Assembly (NCBI GenBank): GCA_021521415.1
Contig: JAIQDT010000837.1
Coordinates: 682,001 to 746,000 of the forward strand
Length of the DNA stretch: 64,000 nucleotides
Direction: 5' to 3'
Source of the DNA: Bidens hawaiensis
Lineage: Eukaryota; Streptophyta; Magnoliopsida; Asterales; Asteraceae
Numbering within the stretch: the first letter of the stretch is position 1; each line of letters starts with the position of its first letter. Below the pieces are notes generated by a model that had not been told where the DNA came from, made no database searches, and was given only the letters and a program-made list of their open reading frames with translations. The position numbers and the translations under genes were made by a program. Of this stretch, positions 35,381 to 48,339 are shown piece after piece.

Positions 35381-35889
35381 TTTTGGTTCTACGGTAAAAG
35401 TGGCACGTAATAGTGGGAATTTTTTTTGCTTCTCGGGTGGTGAACATTAACTTCGCATATGTGTGTAAAATGCATGGGTGTGCACATGAAAATATAATAA
35501 AGAGAAAGGAGGGGGAGCCGGTGTGCTCAATAATTCACATTCCCTCAATACGCCCCGTATAGTGCTATACAGGCGTATATGTTATGACGTGACAACCGAC
35601 AAGACTATCGCATGTTGTCGTAGGTTATTTGTACCCAATATGTCCATGTATGGCACTATAGGGTCGTATTGCGTACAACAAAAAAAAATCAAAAAGCCTT
35701 CTATACGCCGCGTATTGAGCGGTGTTTGAGGTGTCTCCAGTAGGACCCTAGATGTGAATTAATGTTTAGATTTGTACAAAATTGATGTATTAAATAACAA
35801 AACTAAATATTCTTTTGAAATAAATCATATTAATACAAGTGAAGAAAACAAATGCCTCGCCAGTCTTTGTTGTATTTCTGTTGAATATT
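35381..35889. repeat. Spacer with an inverted-repeat (MITE-like) core
   Basis: CTCAATACGCCCCGTATAG (about 35544) pairs imperfectly with CTATACGCCGCGTATTGAG (about 35700), and 'gtatagtgctatac' / 'cactatagggtcgtattg' form an inner pair. This suggests a MITE of about 180-220 bp. I could not settle its ends. No gene is present. Confidence 0.35.
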
Positions 35890-36131
35890 TGAATGACCGG
35901 GAGCCGAATCATAATACGTCATCATATACGTGTAGATACAACATGAAACGGATCGAAAACGTTGCGTTTACTATACTATGCTAAATGGAAGAAACACGTA
36001 GCAAAGGAACTAAACAGATGTCAACTCACTGTAACAATCACTAATATTCATGTAACAATTCAGTACAAAGTGATTTCCAAATATAACAAAACTGTTACAA
36101 AATATGACAATTCTAAGCATATATAGACACA
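35890..36131 (-). mobile_element. 3' LTR of the third copia element (242 bp)
   Basis: It aligns with 47396-47637 at roughly 90 percent or better by eye (for example 'agatacaacatgaaacggat', 'gttgcgtttactatactatg', 'gtcaactcactgtaacaatc'). On the minus strand it starts TGTGTC directly after a purine tract (GAAGGAAGATAGGAAA) and ends CATTCA. The upstream ORF's last residues run into it. Confidence 0.8.
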
Positions 36132-38158
36132 TTTCCTATCTTCCTTCACAACCTTGGTCTCATCAACAATAGATTCAACAAGTACCACTATTGTCTCAAC
36201 CACAGGTTCATCCACCTGCATACTCAATCCTCCAGCCTGCACAAAAGCATCTTCTTTAACATTATCAATAATGATTAGATCTTCTACTTTAGACTTTCCT
36301 TTCTTTGCAGCTCTTTTGTTATCATACTCCATACGAAATAAGCCTTCACCAACTCCAATATCACCACCATATACTCTTTCAAAGACTGTATCACTAGCTT
36401 CAGCTCTATCAACTTTAGATTTAAGTCGAATACCCAGCTTCTTCTCGATGATTACAAAATACTTCGTATGTTTAATTAACAAATCATCAGATAGCTTTCT
36501 TTTCCTTTCACTTTCATCCAATCGTTTCTTGATTTCAACATTTTCAGCTCGCAATCTATCATTATCTTCAGCCAAGCTTGTAATCCTCACATCTTGGTTT
36601 TCCACCTTTACTTTCAACAAATTAAATTCCACCCTCGACGGTCCGTCTAACAATTGATAAGCACCAGAATAATTTCCAACACGTTGTTGAGACACATGAG
36701 GATCATCTTTAGGAGTCTCTTTGTGTACTGGTTCTTCAACTGCAGGTGTAGAACGTGGAATAAACTTCCAAGCAGTTGGAGCCTTTAACAGTTTGTCAAT
36801 AGCATTATCTAAACCCACTTCAAATACAGGTGTCTTTTCACCTTCCACGTCAGCCTTAGCCGGTTCAGGAGTCTTCTTAACATTTATCTCCTTATCTTAA
36901 TAACTCCAACATCCACATCCTCTGGTTCATCAACCAAACATGAATCAACTATAGACCTTTTAACCATATGCTTTACACGTTTCTTCTTTGATTTTCTTAA
37001 CTCAGGAACATAAGTAGCATCAGTATCAAACTTCTTCTTTGGCCGTCGTTCCTTTTTCAATTCATACATTACACGAGGATCAGCCAAAATATTTCAATGA
37101 ATATCAGGATCAGATTCTGTTTCCTCTCCAGTTGTATCAACAGTTGGTTCAGCATCAACAACAGGTTGTTGTTGTGCAACTGGAGCAGGAGGCGTCACTG
37201 GTTCAACCTTAACAGTACGCTTACGTTTCTTCATAGATTTCTGAGAACCTTCTACCTCATCAGTCTCAGACTTCACAAACCAACGACTTCCACCAATAGG
37301 TACAAACCTCGGCATACAAACGTTCTCGATATCATGATCTGAGCCACTATAATCCTTTCTCCACTTATTATCAGAAGGTGTAATATAATCAGGATCTCTC
37401 AAATGTCCAAATATAGCCAGAAACACAGGAATTTGTTCCTCAGATTTCTTCTTGTACGAATTCAACTTCACACTCCCATTCACCGACATGTGAGCCAGTT
37501 TCATCTCTCCACCAATATTAGTAACCTCAGGGAATTATAGCTCGACTATCAACTGAATAAATCTTAGATACATCAGCCACTTGCTCTGATAATACATCTT
37601 CATATGCTCGAATATAACCTTAGAGAAGTTATATTTTAGATTCAAGCAAGGAGCAGCCATCATTCACATCTGGTAGTCTAAAATCTCCTCATAACCATCC
37701 TTACGATGTCCCAAGCAATGAACTATCACATTCACCATGAACTTGAATGATCTCACTAATCCCGTCTTCAAATATGCAACCCTGTTTACATCATTCTAGT
37801 AACCCATTCTCTGTAAGCATCCCTTGACCATCCTTTCGTCCTAAGTAATAGGATCAATCGATTCACCGCGTATCTCCAAAACATCCTGTAACACTTGTTC
37901 AGAAACAATAATCTCCTTCTTTTGTACCACTGACTTGATAAATTCTTCTTCAAGCTTCGCATTCTTCAAGAACTCTTCAATAATCTCCTTTATCACAACA
38001 ATGTTAGTCGTAATCGCCTTAATAATTCTCAAAAATTGAAAAAATGGCAATATCAGCCTACACGGTTCCATCTTATCGCTTGTACCATCCATAAATGCAC
38101 AAAAGTTATGATTAACATCATACTCTTTCACCATCTGCACACACAAACAAACAACCAC
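36060..38158 (-). pseudogene. Additional ORF downstream of copia pol (SIRE/Maximus 'env-position' ORF), coiled-coil
   Basis: It is on the same strand as the pol at 46.8-40.4 kb and lies between pol and the 3' LTR, where SIRE/Maximus-type copia elements carry an extra ORF. The reading is in pieces: 38158-37841 (MVKEYDVNHNFCAFMDGTSD, EFIKSVVQKKEIIVSEQVLQ), 37504-37094 (KLAHMSVNGSVKLNSY, then a basic KKRKRTVK stretch and a Pro/Thr-rich acidic tail), 37087-36884 (RKSKKKRVKHMVKRS) and 36848-36060. The last piece contains a heptad-rich coiled coil (EFNLLKVKVENQDVRITSLA, DNDRLRAENVEIKKRLDESE). I see no signal peptide or membrane segment, so 'env' is positional only. Frameshifts separate the pieces. 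The function is unknown. Confidence 0.6.
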
Positions 38159-40379
38159 ATGTTAGAAATTATTTATAAAAAAATAACAATTTTAAAAATT
38201 TTCTAAGTACAAGTTCCGTATAAGTGATATCAACATGTAAGTATAATACAACGTATAAGTCTTGTATCATCGTATAATACACTTATCAGCGGATAAGTCT
38301 TATGAACATGTAAGTATTTATGAACGGATAAGTCATTACACCGTATAAGTCTTAAGATCAGCGTGTAAGCGACTATGTTCGTGTAAGCCTGTGTCAACGT
38401 GTAAGCCCAAGAACGGATAAGTGTTATAAACGTATAAGATTTAGAACTTATACGCCGTATAACCTCCAACTTATACGATCAAAAACCAAACCTAGGTCAA
38501 AATTAATTTGGACAAATGAGACAACAAAAGACAATTAAACACGGACAATAATGTTCGACTACTCATCGATATCATTTTTATATCAAAAACCCTATGTACA
38601 ATGTCCAAAAATTAAGTCTAATTATGTCTAAATGGGTCTGGCACTGTTCATCAATGTAAAACACTTCAAATCTAACAGATTAGACTCAAATTATACCTTC
38701 AAAGATTCGAGTGGTGTGCGAATCAACCACAAGAATAAGTAATTTCGATAACACTAAGTAAACAAAACGATATACGGACAACAAATCAAGAACAGTTTAA
38801 ATTTCGGATATATCACTCAAAGCACGTATAAGTTGAAAATAAACATATCAGCGTATAACATACATATATATACCATTCACTTATACGCCCATTTAAGTAT
38901 TGGACTTATACGGCGTATAAGTCATAAAGACTTATACGCCGTATAAGTACAATACTTATACGTTGTATAGTTCAAACAACGTTTAAATCCAACAAATTTC
39001 ACACTTTCAAGCCCAACCAAGTCCAAATTAATGAGCTTGATGAATCATCTTGAAATTTAAACCCAATTTTGAAATTTTTTTTGCCAAAATCAACCACTCG
39101 ATTCAGATTCTCGGATATCCAATCCCGATTCACCATTCACCAAAATCAAAAATAATAAAAAATATCAAATATTTTTGGTTTATAAACGAAAGTAATAATA
39201 AAAAAAATCAAAATAAAACTATTTTCACATGAACAGTAAGAAACATATTTTTGTGAGTTGAGTAAGGAATCATATTGATATATTCGTTCTTCCATCACGG
39301 TTTTCAGCTTTATTATGTCTAATGTTATGTCAGTCATTGGTATGTTGTCGACTTAAACTTTTATAACAAGAAATTCAGAGACACAGTGATACGATTAAGG
39401 TTCAATTAAGCACACAATATCATAACATGATTAGATTCTAATCTTGATTCAGGCTTAATTTGATTTTTACCATGTCACCCCAACTTGACTTAAACCTTAG
39501 AACCAGCAGATCAAAACATTTTAAACTTTTAATATGGTAATCTTAGCAATAATTTTCCTCAGCAAGGCATACCCCCGTTATCAAGCAATACCCTAAGTTT
39601 CCTTCACCATGGATGGGTATGCACGATTTCATCTGTCGGCTTGCAGACATTGTGTCCCTTGTGATACGTTTCTTAATGGTAATAAGACGCGAGCAAGGGG
39701 CAATGTATGACTAAAAGCGTGTTTGATCAGGTCAGTAGTGAATGTTGTACAAAGCACAAAGTGATCAAGTTTAATGACTTTTCAGGGTTCGCTCTTTGAG
39801 CACATTTTTAAATATTCACCAAAATGAATACCCAGATGATACTGCATAAAGACCACAAAACCATACACCATTGAAATATAGATCATGTACTAGATGCTTA
39901 AAACACTTTTAATAATACTTTATTTTTGGTGATCTACTGAAACATAAGGCTTGAGTATGACAGGCCATTACATTTCTGCCATCATTACCAAGACTTTTGC
40001 TTTAATTGTAACCCATCTTTCAATTTGGCTATTTATGATTATATCACTTATTCTCTTACTTGTTTGTTTAAAAGCCTACCAACATTAAGCAATAGACATT
40101 GATACTTCATTTTACCGGTACTTGGAACAAGAAGATCAATGTACTTTCATTTTCCTTTTATGCTTCAAAACTCATTTTGAGAAGCATTTTCTATTGTTTA
40201 TGTATTTTTATCATTTTTTAATGTTTTTGACTTTTAAGATATTTGAATGTTTGGATTTTAAGATTTTTAATTTTTTTTGGCTTTTAAGATTTAACAATGT
40301 TTTGAATTTTCTTAAACCATTTCTCCCCCAAAAATCAAAAACTATTTACAAATATTCTAAACAACGAAATGTGGCCTGG
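38159..40379 (-). repeat. Noncoding region between copia pol and its extra ORF
   Basis: It contains two clusters of CTTATACG/CGTATAAG palindromic motifs (38214-38475 and 38820-38965). The part at 39390-40000 corresponds on the minus strand to 12750-13160 of the first copia. No gene is seen. Confidence 0.6.
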
Positions 40380-43300
40380 TGAATGGTTACTCAAGGTCAG
40401 AATCCTTAACCTCGGGATCACTCACTTTCCCACCTCCGAAATTCTTAATACTGTTAATCCCCAACAAATACGGAAATCGGTTTTTATCGAAAGCTTTAGT
40501 AAAAACATCGGCTTTTTGTTCGTCGGCGTGAATTTTTCTACGGTGATCAACTTCTTCTCGTTGCAATAATGGATGAAGTGATACCGTATGTCAATATGCT
40601 TAGTTTTAGAGTGACTTACCAGGTTTTTAGTAATGGAAATAGCAGCAGTGTTATCTACAAAAATGGGAGTTGTAAGAAATTTCAAATCGTAATCATGCAT
40701 CTGCTATTGTATCCATCAAACCTGAGAATAGCAACTGGATGCAGCCACATACTCAACTTCACAGGTAGATAGCGATACAGTCGTCTGCTTCTTACACTGC
40801 CATGTCACCAACCTGCTACCAAAGAATTGACAACCGGCGGTGGTAGACTTAGCATTCAGCTTCCAGCTTCCATAATCCAAATCAGAATAGGCTCTCAGCT
40901 CAAAAACATCGTCTCTTGGATACCAAAGACCGACCCATGGACATCCCTTTGGATACCAAAGTATCCGCTTCACTAACGTCAAGTAAGAGACTTTTGGATT
41001 GGATTGATATCGGGCGGACAAATAGGTAGGATACATGATGTCTGGCCTTGATTCTATGAGATACATCTAGGAACCAATCATAGAACGTTAAAGTGTCTCG
41101 TCAACCTTTTCCCCGGTGGGATCAGGAGTGATTAAGAAGAATTAGAGTGTTGATCGACGTTGAGTCAGCCATATTGAACTTTTGTAGGTTATCCTTGACA
41201 TACTTCGTTTAATGAATGAATATACCATCAGAAAGCTGTTCAACTTGCAATCCCAAGAAAAACTTCAATTCTCCCATTGCGCTCATCTCAAAATTTGATT
41301 TCATAACATCCTCAAATTCCTTGCACGGAACATCGTTTGTCGACCCAAAGATGATATCATCAACATAGACCTTGACTATCAGTAAATAATCATTTACTTC
41401 CTTTGTGAAGAGTGTACAATCGACGGTGCCACGAACAAAGCTATTGTATAACAGGTGTTGAGACAATTTTTCATACCAAGCTCTCGGGGCTTGATATAAT
41501 CCTTAAAGAGCTTTAAAGAGCAAGTACAACTTGTCTTTGTGGATTGGATCGACAAACCTCGGTGGTTGTCCCACATAGATTTCTTCACCCAATTTTCCGT
41601 TAAGGAAAGCAGACTTCACATCTAGCTGATAAACCTTGAATCCTTTCCAAGATGCAAAAACCAAGAAAATCCTTATTGCTTCAAGTCTAGTCACAGGAGC
41701 ATAGACTTCATTGTATTCGATTCCTTCCCTTTGATAAATCTAAGAACCACCAATCGAGCTTTGTTTCTGAAAATAATTCCATGTTCGTCCCTTTTACACT
41801 TGAAAACTCACTTGGTATTTATACACCTTTTGTCATCAGGTAGATCAACAAGTTTCCACACACCAAAATTTTCAAACCGTAACAACTCTTCTTGCATCGC
41901 ATTGACCCAACTTTCTTCCGTTAAAGCTTGCTTATATGTCTTCGGTTCAATTTGTTGAACAAAACAGTTGAATGAGAACCGATTTTGAAGAGGAGTAACT
42001 TGTGCATAGTAACATTGAAAGCTCTGGTCGATTTGACTTCGAATTCGTACTCCAGTATTTAGTCACCAATAATATTCTCTTCCGGGTGATATGATAAGGT
42101 TCGAGGAGTAACTTCACAAGGAACCACCACGTCAGTTGGAAGATTATTGACATTCACTTCTCCAACCACTTCATCAGAAACAGGGTGTTGGTTGAACCAA
42201 CGATTCAATCACATCATCGTGATCCTCACCATCATCGTCAAAGGATGGTGTAGCTGGCGTATCATCAATAGGTTCATCAACATTAGGTGTCGGATCATCA
42301 TTGAAAATAGGAACTTCTTGTGTTGTATAATCTTCACAAACTCCTTCACCCAAGTGTTGTTGAAATAACAGTGTGGCCATTTCATCAGTGATTTCCTCTT
42401 CAGGAAATAAGAAACAATTCCATAAGCTGTCATAATAAAAACATCTATGAATCATCATTTCGTTGAATAGGAGTAGCATAACGTTGTAAATCAACATGTT
42501 GCACTTGCACAATCTGGTTAATGCTAGGTAAGAATACTCGTCATAATCGACTAGCATAACCAACAAAGAATCCCTCCACAGACTTAGCACCAAATTTACC
42601 ATTAAGATCAAGAACTGTACATTGTGATCCAAATGGCTCAAGCCACTTCAAGTTTGGCTTTCGTCAATTAAGCAACTCGAAACAAGTTTTGCCAAACTTC
42701 TTTACTGTTAGAACGCGGTTGAGAGTATAACAAGTAGAGGCAACAGCTTCTGACCAAAAGCTAGCAGGTAGTTTAGAATCAGCCAACATAGCCCTTGCCA
42801 TTTCAATCAAAGTCCAATTCTTTCATTCAGCAACTTCATTATGTTATGGAGTATAAGGAGCACTGAATTCATGCAGAATACCACGTTCATCGCAATATTT
42901 AAGCATCCGTTTGTTCCTGAATTCGGTACCATTGTCGCTTCTAATTCTTCTGATTGGCAGATTATATAACATCTCAAGTTTCTTGAATAGTATCACTAAG
43001 TTGTCGATGGTCTCATCCTTCGACTCAAGAAACATCACCCACGAGAAGCGTGAGTAATCATCAGTGACCACCAAGAAATAAAGTTTGCCAATGAAACTTT
43101 TGACGTTCACGGGACCAAACAAATCCATGTGTACCCTCTCGAAAGTTAAGCTGATTGAGTTGAGACACTTCGTCAGGTGAGACTTCTTCTTTTGTTTTCC
43201 CTTCTTACAACTCAAGCAATCGGTACTCAAATGAAACCCTTTGATGTTTACTCCCTCAACAAGTTGGTTATAAACAAGACAGTTCATATTACGAACGTTT

Positions 43301-46300
43301 ATGTGACCCATCCGTCGATGCCATAACACCGATTCTTTTTTTGATGCCTTGGTGACAAAGCACTGAACAGTGCCTTGAGCCGTTGATGCCACACCCATAT
43401 GTAGACTATAAAGATAATTCTCTCATGGTGCCTTCATCAATACCCATTCATCTGGTATCTTGAATCCTGGCTTCAGAATCAAACAATCTTGACTTGTAAT
43501 GTGAGTTGAAAAGCCTTTGTCAAAGATTTGTGAGATACTCAACAGATTATTCTCCAACTCAGTAATGTAGTTCACATTATCAAACATCACCTTCCCGTTT
43601 GACAAAGTACCCTCACCAATAATCTGACCACCTTGATTTCCCGCAAACCCCACATATCCTCCCCGAATAGATTTAACATTTTTCAGTAAATGGAGAGTTC
43701 CATTCATGTGTCGAGAGGCTCTACTATCCATAATCCAACTTGAGTCATTGGATCTTGAAAGCCCCTACAAGACTTAAGCGGTTAGTGAAACAAGGTAACC
43801 TAGCCTAATTGGTCTTGGGTTGTTTCATTTTATCAAAGCTATAATCATCAAAGTTATCATCATCACAATCAGTTAACGATTCAACTTATGAGCATGATTT
43901 AAACGAATTAGAATTAGAAGGCTCAGATTTTAAAGACTCAACATCTTTTTCATTGGTTGAATTAACTAGTTTATCTTTTATTTTACCCTTAACAACCCAA
44001 TTCTTCCCAACAGAACTTGTTTTCTTATAAAAACCAACATTGGATCTTCTTTAACTTTGATGACTCACCAACTTCAAAATCGTTTTTCAAAAGTTCCTTC
44101 TCCACACCCCGTTTTTAAAATCTTTCTCTTCCTCAGAGGTCTCACCTTTAACAAAAACAATCTTTCGAAAACCATCTTTGGTTTCACATACTCTTTGTTA
44201 AAACCAGTTGATTTACCCTCTTTGAACCCAATACAATGTCTTTTGTGATAAAAACTAGCAAATTTGAATTTTTTTTTGCCGGTATTATCACTTGATTTAC
44301 TTTCTGGTTTTGCTTCAGACAACATATGTTCTGCAGCTTTCTTACCCACCTCGCTCTCACATTTAGAGTTGTTGAAAGACTTAACAAGTTGCTCTTCACA
44401 TGAAAGAGATGATGAAATATCATTATGTGGTGCACCAGTCACCACATTCATCGCCTTGAAGAACCCTTCCGGTTCTTTTGGAGCATAAGAACTCCATAGG
44501 AGGCGGTACAGAATGTTATTTCGGATCATCCTTTCTGTCCCTTGAAATATCAACAGATGGTTTTGGGACAAAGTGATCAAGAGGGCATATGATGAAGTGG
44601 AATAACTTTTCAATTTAGTGTCAACTCTTTCAGTTTCAATTTAAATTAGCTGAAGTTCCTTTTCAAGTTCCGCTTTCTCATCAATATGACTATTAATAGC
44701 AATCTGTTTATCCTCAACCGTCTGTTTAAGCATAGAGATCGTTTTCTCATCTAGTAGGATTTTCACCCACAAGTTTTTCTCACACGTTTTAAGCTTATCA
44801 TAAGCTTCTTTAATACTTTTATAATCAAGAAACACATTATTGTAGTCGGATTTTAATGAATCAATAATAAAATATTTTTCAACACACGACTCACGAACAT
44901 GTTTAACCATTTTAGTAAAAAATGTTACCTGCCCAGCCATGTAAGCATAATGAGAGGACTCTTCTTCAACATCATCAATACTCACTTCATCAATTGTCGT
45001 TGGAACACCTTTAGTTGGCATAGTTGGATCACTAATTTCTTCAATTTTTACAGCTGGAATTTCATCAGTTGTCTCAATCTCATCTTCTTCATCAACTCCA
45101 AAGTCAATCTTTCCGTGAGGCACTTCCTCTTTATTAAACCAACCTGAAAAACTTTCAAACACATCAGGTAGCAAAAATGATTTAAAAAATTAATTTGAAA
45201 TTGAATCAAAACTCTTAGGAGATTATGTCTCCTCAGGATCACTTGACATCTCATCAGTGTTGTTCTCCTCTTGATCAGCAAGATTAGCTATTTTGATCTC
45301 AGCAATATCTTCCACATATTTCATTGCTTCACCTGCATTCACAACACATACATGTTCTCCAGCTTGTTGAACCTCACCAATTAACTCAGCTACATTTGCT
45401 CGGTGAACAATAGAATTCCAGTTGAAATCTTCATTTACTTGTGTGTGACAAGCTTTTGATGACGAAGCCTCGAGTTTTTGTAATGATTTTGCTGATGCAG
45501 GAGAGATTTGATGATAAATGGGTTACCTATTGTAGTCCCTACCAAAAGGATTATGACTAATTCCTCCAGCTTCTGGGTTCGTGCATTCCCTCTTGAAATT
45601 CTCTTTCTCCTTGCATCGAATACATCGGACCTTTGACTTGTCAAATCCGAGTTTTGAAGTCGTCCCATCCAGACGATTCTTTCCAATAATTTCCCTAAAT
45701 CTTTGAGCTCTTCTGACAACAATAGCCATACACCAACGAATATGCAACATCTCCATCTCTTCAGGATCTATTTGGTCATAATCCTACTTTGTCATGTTGT
45801 AGTTTCCAATTCGCCCAGCTATTGAGCATTCATATGACTCGAGGATGGATCATAGGAAAGCCATATGTTCTTGAACATTCTTGACAGTAAGTCCATTGTT
45901 GTTTTTTAGGTTAACAGCTATGTTGCATTGCACAACATAAAATGATGGACTTGGAGGTTTTGATGCTTGATCAGGAGCAGAGTTAGTTCCAGTGTAAGAG
46001 CTTGTGTAGTGTGGTATGTTAGGTGGTTGACTTGATTGAGAACTACCACCAAAACTACTATTCGTGACAAAAGCGGTTTGGATTTTCGGGTTAGGAGCTA
46101 CCACAGATTGTTATGAATTGAAATATAACCTGATGTCTTGAGTTACCATAGTACTCTTCATTTTCTGCTTCTTGCGAACTTCGAGTTCTTGTGCTTCCAA
46201 TTTTTCAATGAATCGAGCTAGAGTTAATATGGAATATGCAATCGGGTTTGAATGTTGGATCATAATGAATGTCTCCCATTCTTCAGATAAAGAATCAGCA

Positions 46301-46851
46301 AGTTTGTCAATATACTCATACTCTTGCTTATCAATGCTCAATCTCTTCATTTCATTCACCAGATGGTAGTATCTCTGGATCAATTGAGCCATTGATTCTC
46401 CTTTGACCATTGTGAAGATATCAAATTCCTTCTTCAGCAGAGCTATTTTAGACTTTCTCATATCTGGATTCCCTCTGTCTTTGTTCAATAAAGCTTACCA
46501 AATCGAATGACATGAGCCATTGTGTTGTAATAGTTGAAAAATCTCAAACTTAATGGCTTGTTGGAAAATATTCATCATCTTCTTCTCTCGAATAAATCTT
46601 GCTTTATCACCCTCAGGAATTTGCGATAACCGATAGCTGGTACCATTCTTAGTACGTGGAATGGTGTATTCCACTTCAACCGCTTCCCATGCCTCATAAT
46701 TCACAGCTTGCACATAAGGCTCATATTTATCCGCCCAACTTGGATAATCTTCCATCCTCAACAGCTTCGGGGGCTTAATAGGCATTCCCATTTCATTCTC
46801 TAGATTGATATTATGAAGTATTAGCGAAGGGTGTGTCACGAAAGCATTCAA
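40380..46851 (-). pseudogene. Ty1/copia gag-pol (Maximus/SIRE-like), third element
   Basis: Gag starts at 46851 (MNAFVTHPSLILHN, LLRMEDYPSWADKYEPYV) and continues with the UBN2-type part (KSKIALLKKEFDIFTMVKGE, AQLIQRYYHLVNEMKRL). The zinc knuckle CIRCKEKENFKREC (about 45630-45590) has Asn for the His ligand. An acidic coiled-coil gag spacer follows (45174-44641). The protease site is DSRASRHMNG (about 43731), with Arg for the catalytic-loop Gly. Next are GAG-pre-integrase (WHRRMGHINVRN, CLSCKKGKQ) and integrase (HMDLFGP, SDNGTEF, then NEVAEWKNWTLIE). RT has intact YVDDIIFGS (about 41360). RNase H (STCEVEYVAASS, SHSKTKHIDIRYHFIHYC) ends near 40380. Many stops and frameshifts make it dead. It has LTRs on both sides and a primer site at 47382. 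Confidence 0.85.
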
Positions 46852-46899
46852 TTCTTCTATTATTGCACGAAAATCAAGAAAAACAGCTTTAACAACGTG

Positions 46900-47150
46900 T
46901 GTGTGTGTGTATATATATAATAGCGTGTAAGTAATGAAAGCGTATAAGTCTTTATAGCGTGTAAGTCTCTTATACGTTTATACTGGAACTTATACGGCGT
47001 ATAACACTCATACGGAGAACAATCTGATACATATAACCCACTTATACGGCACGCACAATTTTATACGCCTCACTCGCTTATACGGCGAAACAACTTATAC
47101 GTTCAGATAATCTTATATGTTGAAGCTGAACACTTATACGATGCACACAC
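46900..47150. repeat. Cluster of CTTATACG/CGTATAAG motifs in the copia leader
   Basis: Between the primer site and gag, about ten copies of 'gtataag', 'cttatac' or 'ttatacgg' occur in both orientations, several as near-palindromes such as CTTATACGGCGTATAA. The cluster begins next to a (GT)n(AT)n microsatellite at 46899-46920. Confidence 0.75.
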
Positions 47151-47381
47151 TGTGGACATGAAACATGATATGATTTTGATGAATCTGATTGAATTGATTA
47201 AATAAACTCTTGTAGAAATGATCCTTAGATGATTGCGAACATGATTCCAGATTGAATTCGAAATTAATCCATAAATGAGTGTGTAATTGAAGAATAAGAA
47301 CCAGTTTATAACTTTGACTCTTCAAATCTTCAAATATAAACGAGTTGATGTGTTCAATTCAGTAGTAAACATGAGCCATAT

Positions 47382-47393
47382 GCTCTGATACCA
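47382..47393 (-). promoter_or_regulatory. Primer binding site (initiator tRNA-Met) of the third copia
   Basis: GCTCTGATACCA on the plus strand is TGGTATCAGAGC on the minus strand, two bases from the inner end of the 5' LTR. Confidence 0.9.
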
Positions 47394-47395
47394 CT

Positions 47396-47637
47396 TGAAA
47401 GACCAGGAGTCGGATCATCATATGTCATCAAATAGGTGTAGATACAACATGAAACGGATCGAAAATGTTGCGTTTACTATACTATGCTAAATGATGGAAA
47501 CACGTAGCAGAGGAACTAAACACATGTCAACTCACTGTAACAATCACTAATATTCATATAACAATTTAGTACAAAGTTATTTCCAAAGATTACAAAACTG
47601 TTACAAAATATGACAATTCTAAGCATATATATACACA
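47396..47637 (-). mobile_element. 5' LTR of the third copia element (242 bp)
   Basis: Partner of 35890-36131. On the minus strand it runs TGTGTATATATATG .. GGTCTTTCA. Eight further bases outside it (TTTCCTAT) are identical to the polypurine-tract side of the other LTR, followed by more CGTATAAG motifs (47645-47725). This suggests the neighbouring sequence is the internal 3' end of another copy. No target duplication is found. Confidence 0.8.
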
Positions 47638-47644
47638 TTTCCTA

Positions 47645-47725
47645 TGAACCGTATAAGTTGATTGGCGTATAAGACTTATAAAGTGCGTATAGGTCTTATA
47701 CGTTGGTTATTCAACTTATACGCTC
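47645..47725. repeat. CGTATAAG motif cluster outside the 5' LTR
   Basis: Five to six copies of 'cgtataag', 'gcgtata' or 'cttatacg' in 80 bases, the same motif as inside the adjacent copia element. Confidence 0.65.
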
Positions 47726-48096
47726 CTTAAAAAAACTAATATGGCATATTCAGCTCGTTTTAACTATACAAGACCTAGCGTTAGACATTTTGCACTAACA
47801 ATTTTGTTAGCTAAACCGACGTTTTGTTGATGATACGCCATAAAATTTTGATATCCTAATGGTAGTTCACGTACAACATGAGCTGAAAGTAAATACTCAC
47901 ACATGAGTACATAAGACTACCTGTAGTTGGCGACAAATCCCCCACTTTTGGGGCAATTTTAAGTTGTAGCATCGCCCCCAGGCGATAAGCGGGCCGATAG
48001 GGGGGGGGGGCGAGAGGAATTTGCCGACAGTGAATGTTAAAGGAATATTTTTATTTTATTTAATGGACCAATGGCAAGCTTTGGGGTTCATTTTTA

Positions 48097-48184
48097 GGCT
48101 ACAACACTGCCACAACCCTAATATAAAAATCGCATCTTTGCTAATGTGGCGTCACATGTCATAAATCGTCCCCCTTTTGTAGCC
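48097..48184. mobile_element. Tiny MITE, 88 bp (copy 1)
   Basis: The ends GGCTACAA and TTGTAGCC are inverted. The interior 'aatgtggcgtcacatgtca..cgtcccc' matches 62046-62131 ('gacgtggcgtcacgtgtcg..atcccc'). Target duplication is unclear. Confidence 0.45.
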
Positions 48185-48256
48185 CTCCTTTACACATAAC
48201 CTTTAGATTATAGGAGTAGTAGTTATCTAACATAACCATAAATCTATGTCTATCTA

Positions 48257-48258
<2 letters not shown>

Positions 48259-48338
<80 letters not shown>
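48259..48338. repeat. Compound microsatellite (CA)n(TA)n(TG)n
   Basis: (AC) to about 48292, then (AT) to about 48320, then (GT) to 48338. The halves are complementary, so the tract is itself a foldback. Confidence 0.95.

Positions 48339-48339
<1 letters not shown>

Noticed and set aside
36154..36657. 167-codon plus-strand Ser/Thr-rich frame
   Set aside because: Shadow of the minus-strand coiled-coil ORF of the copia element.
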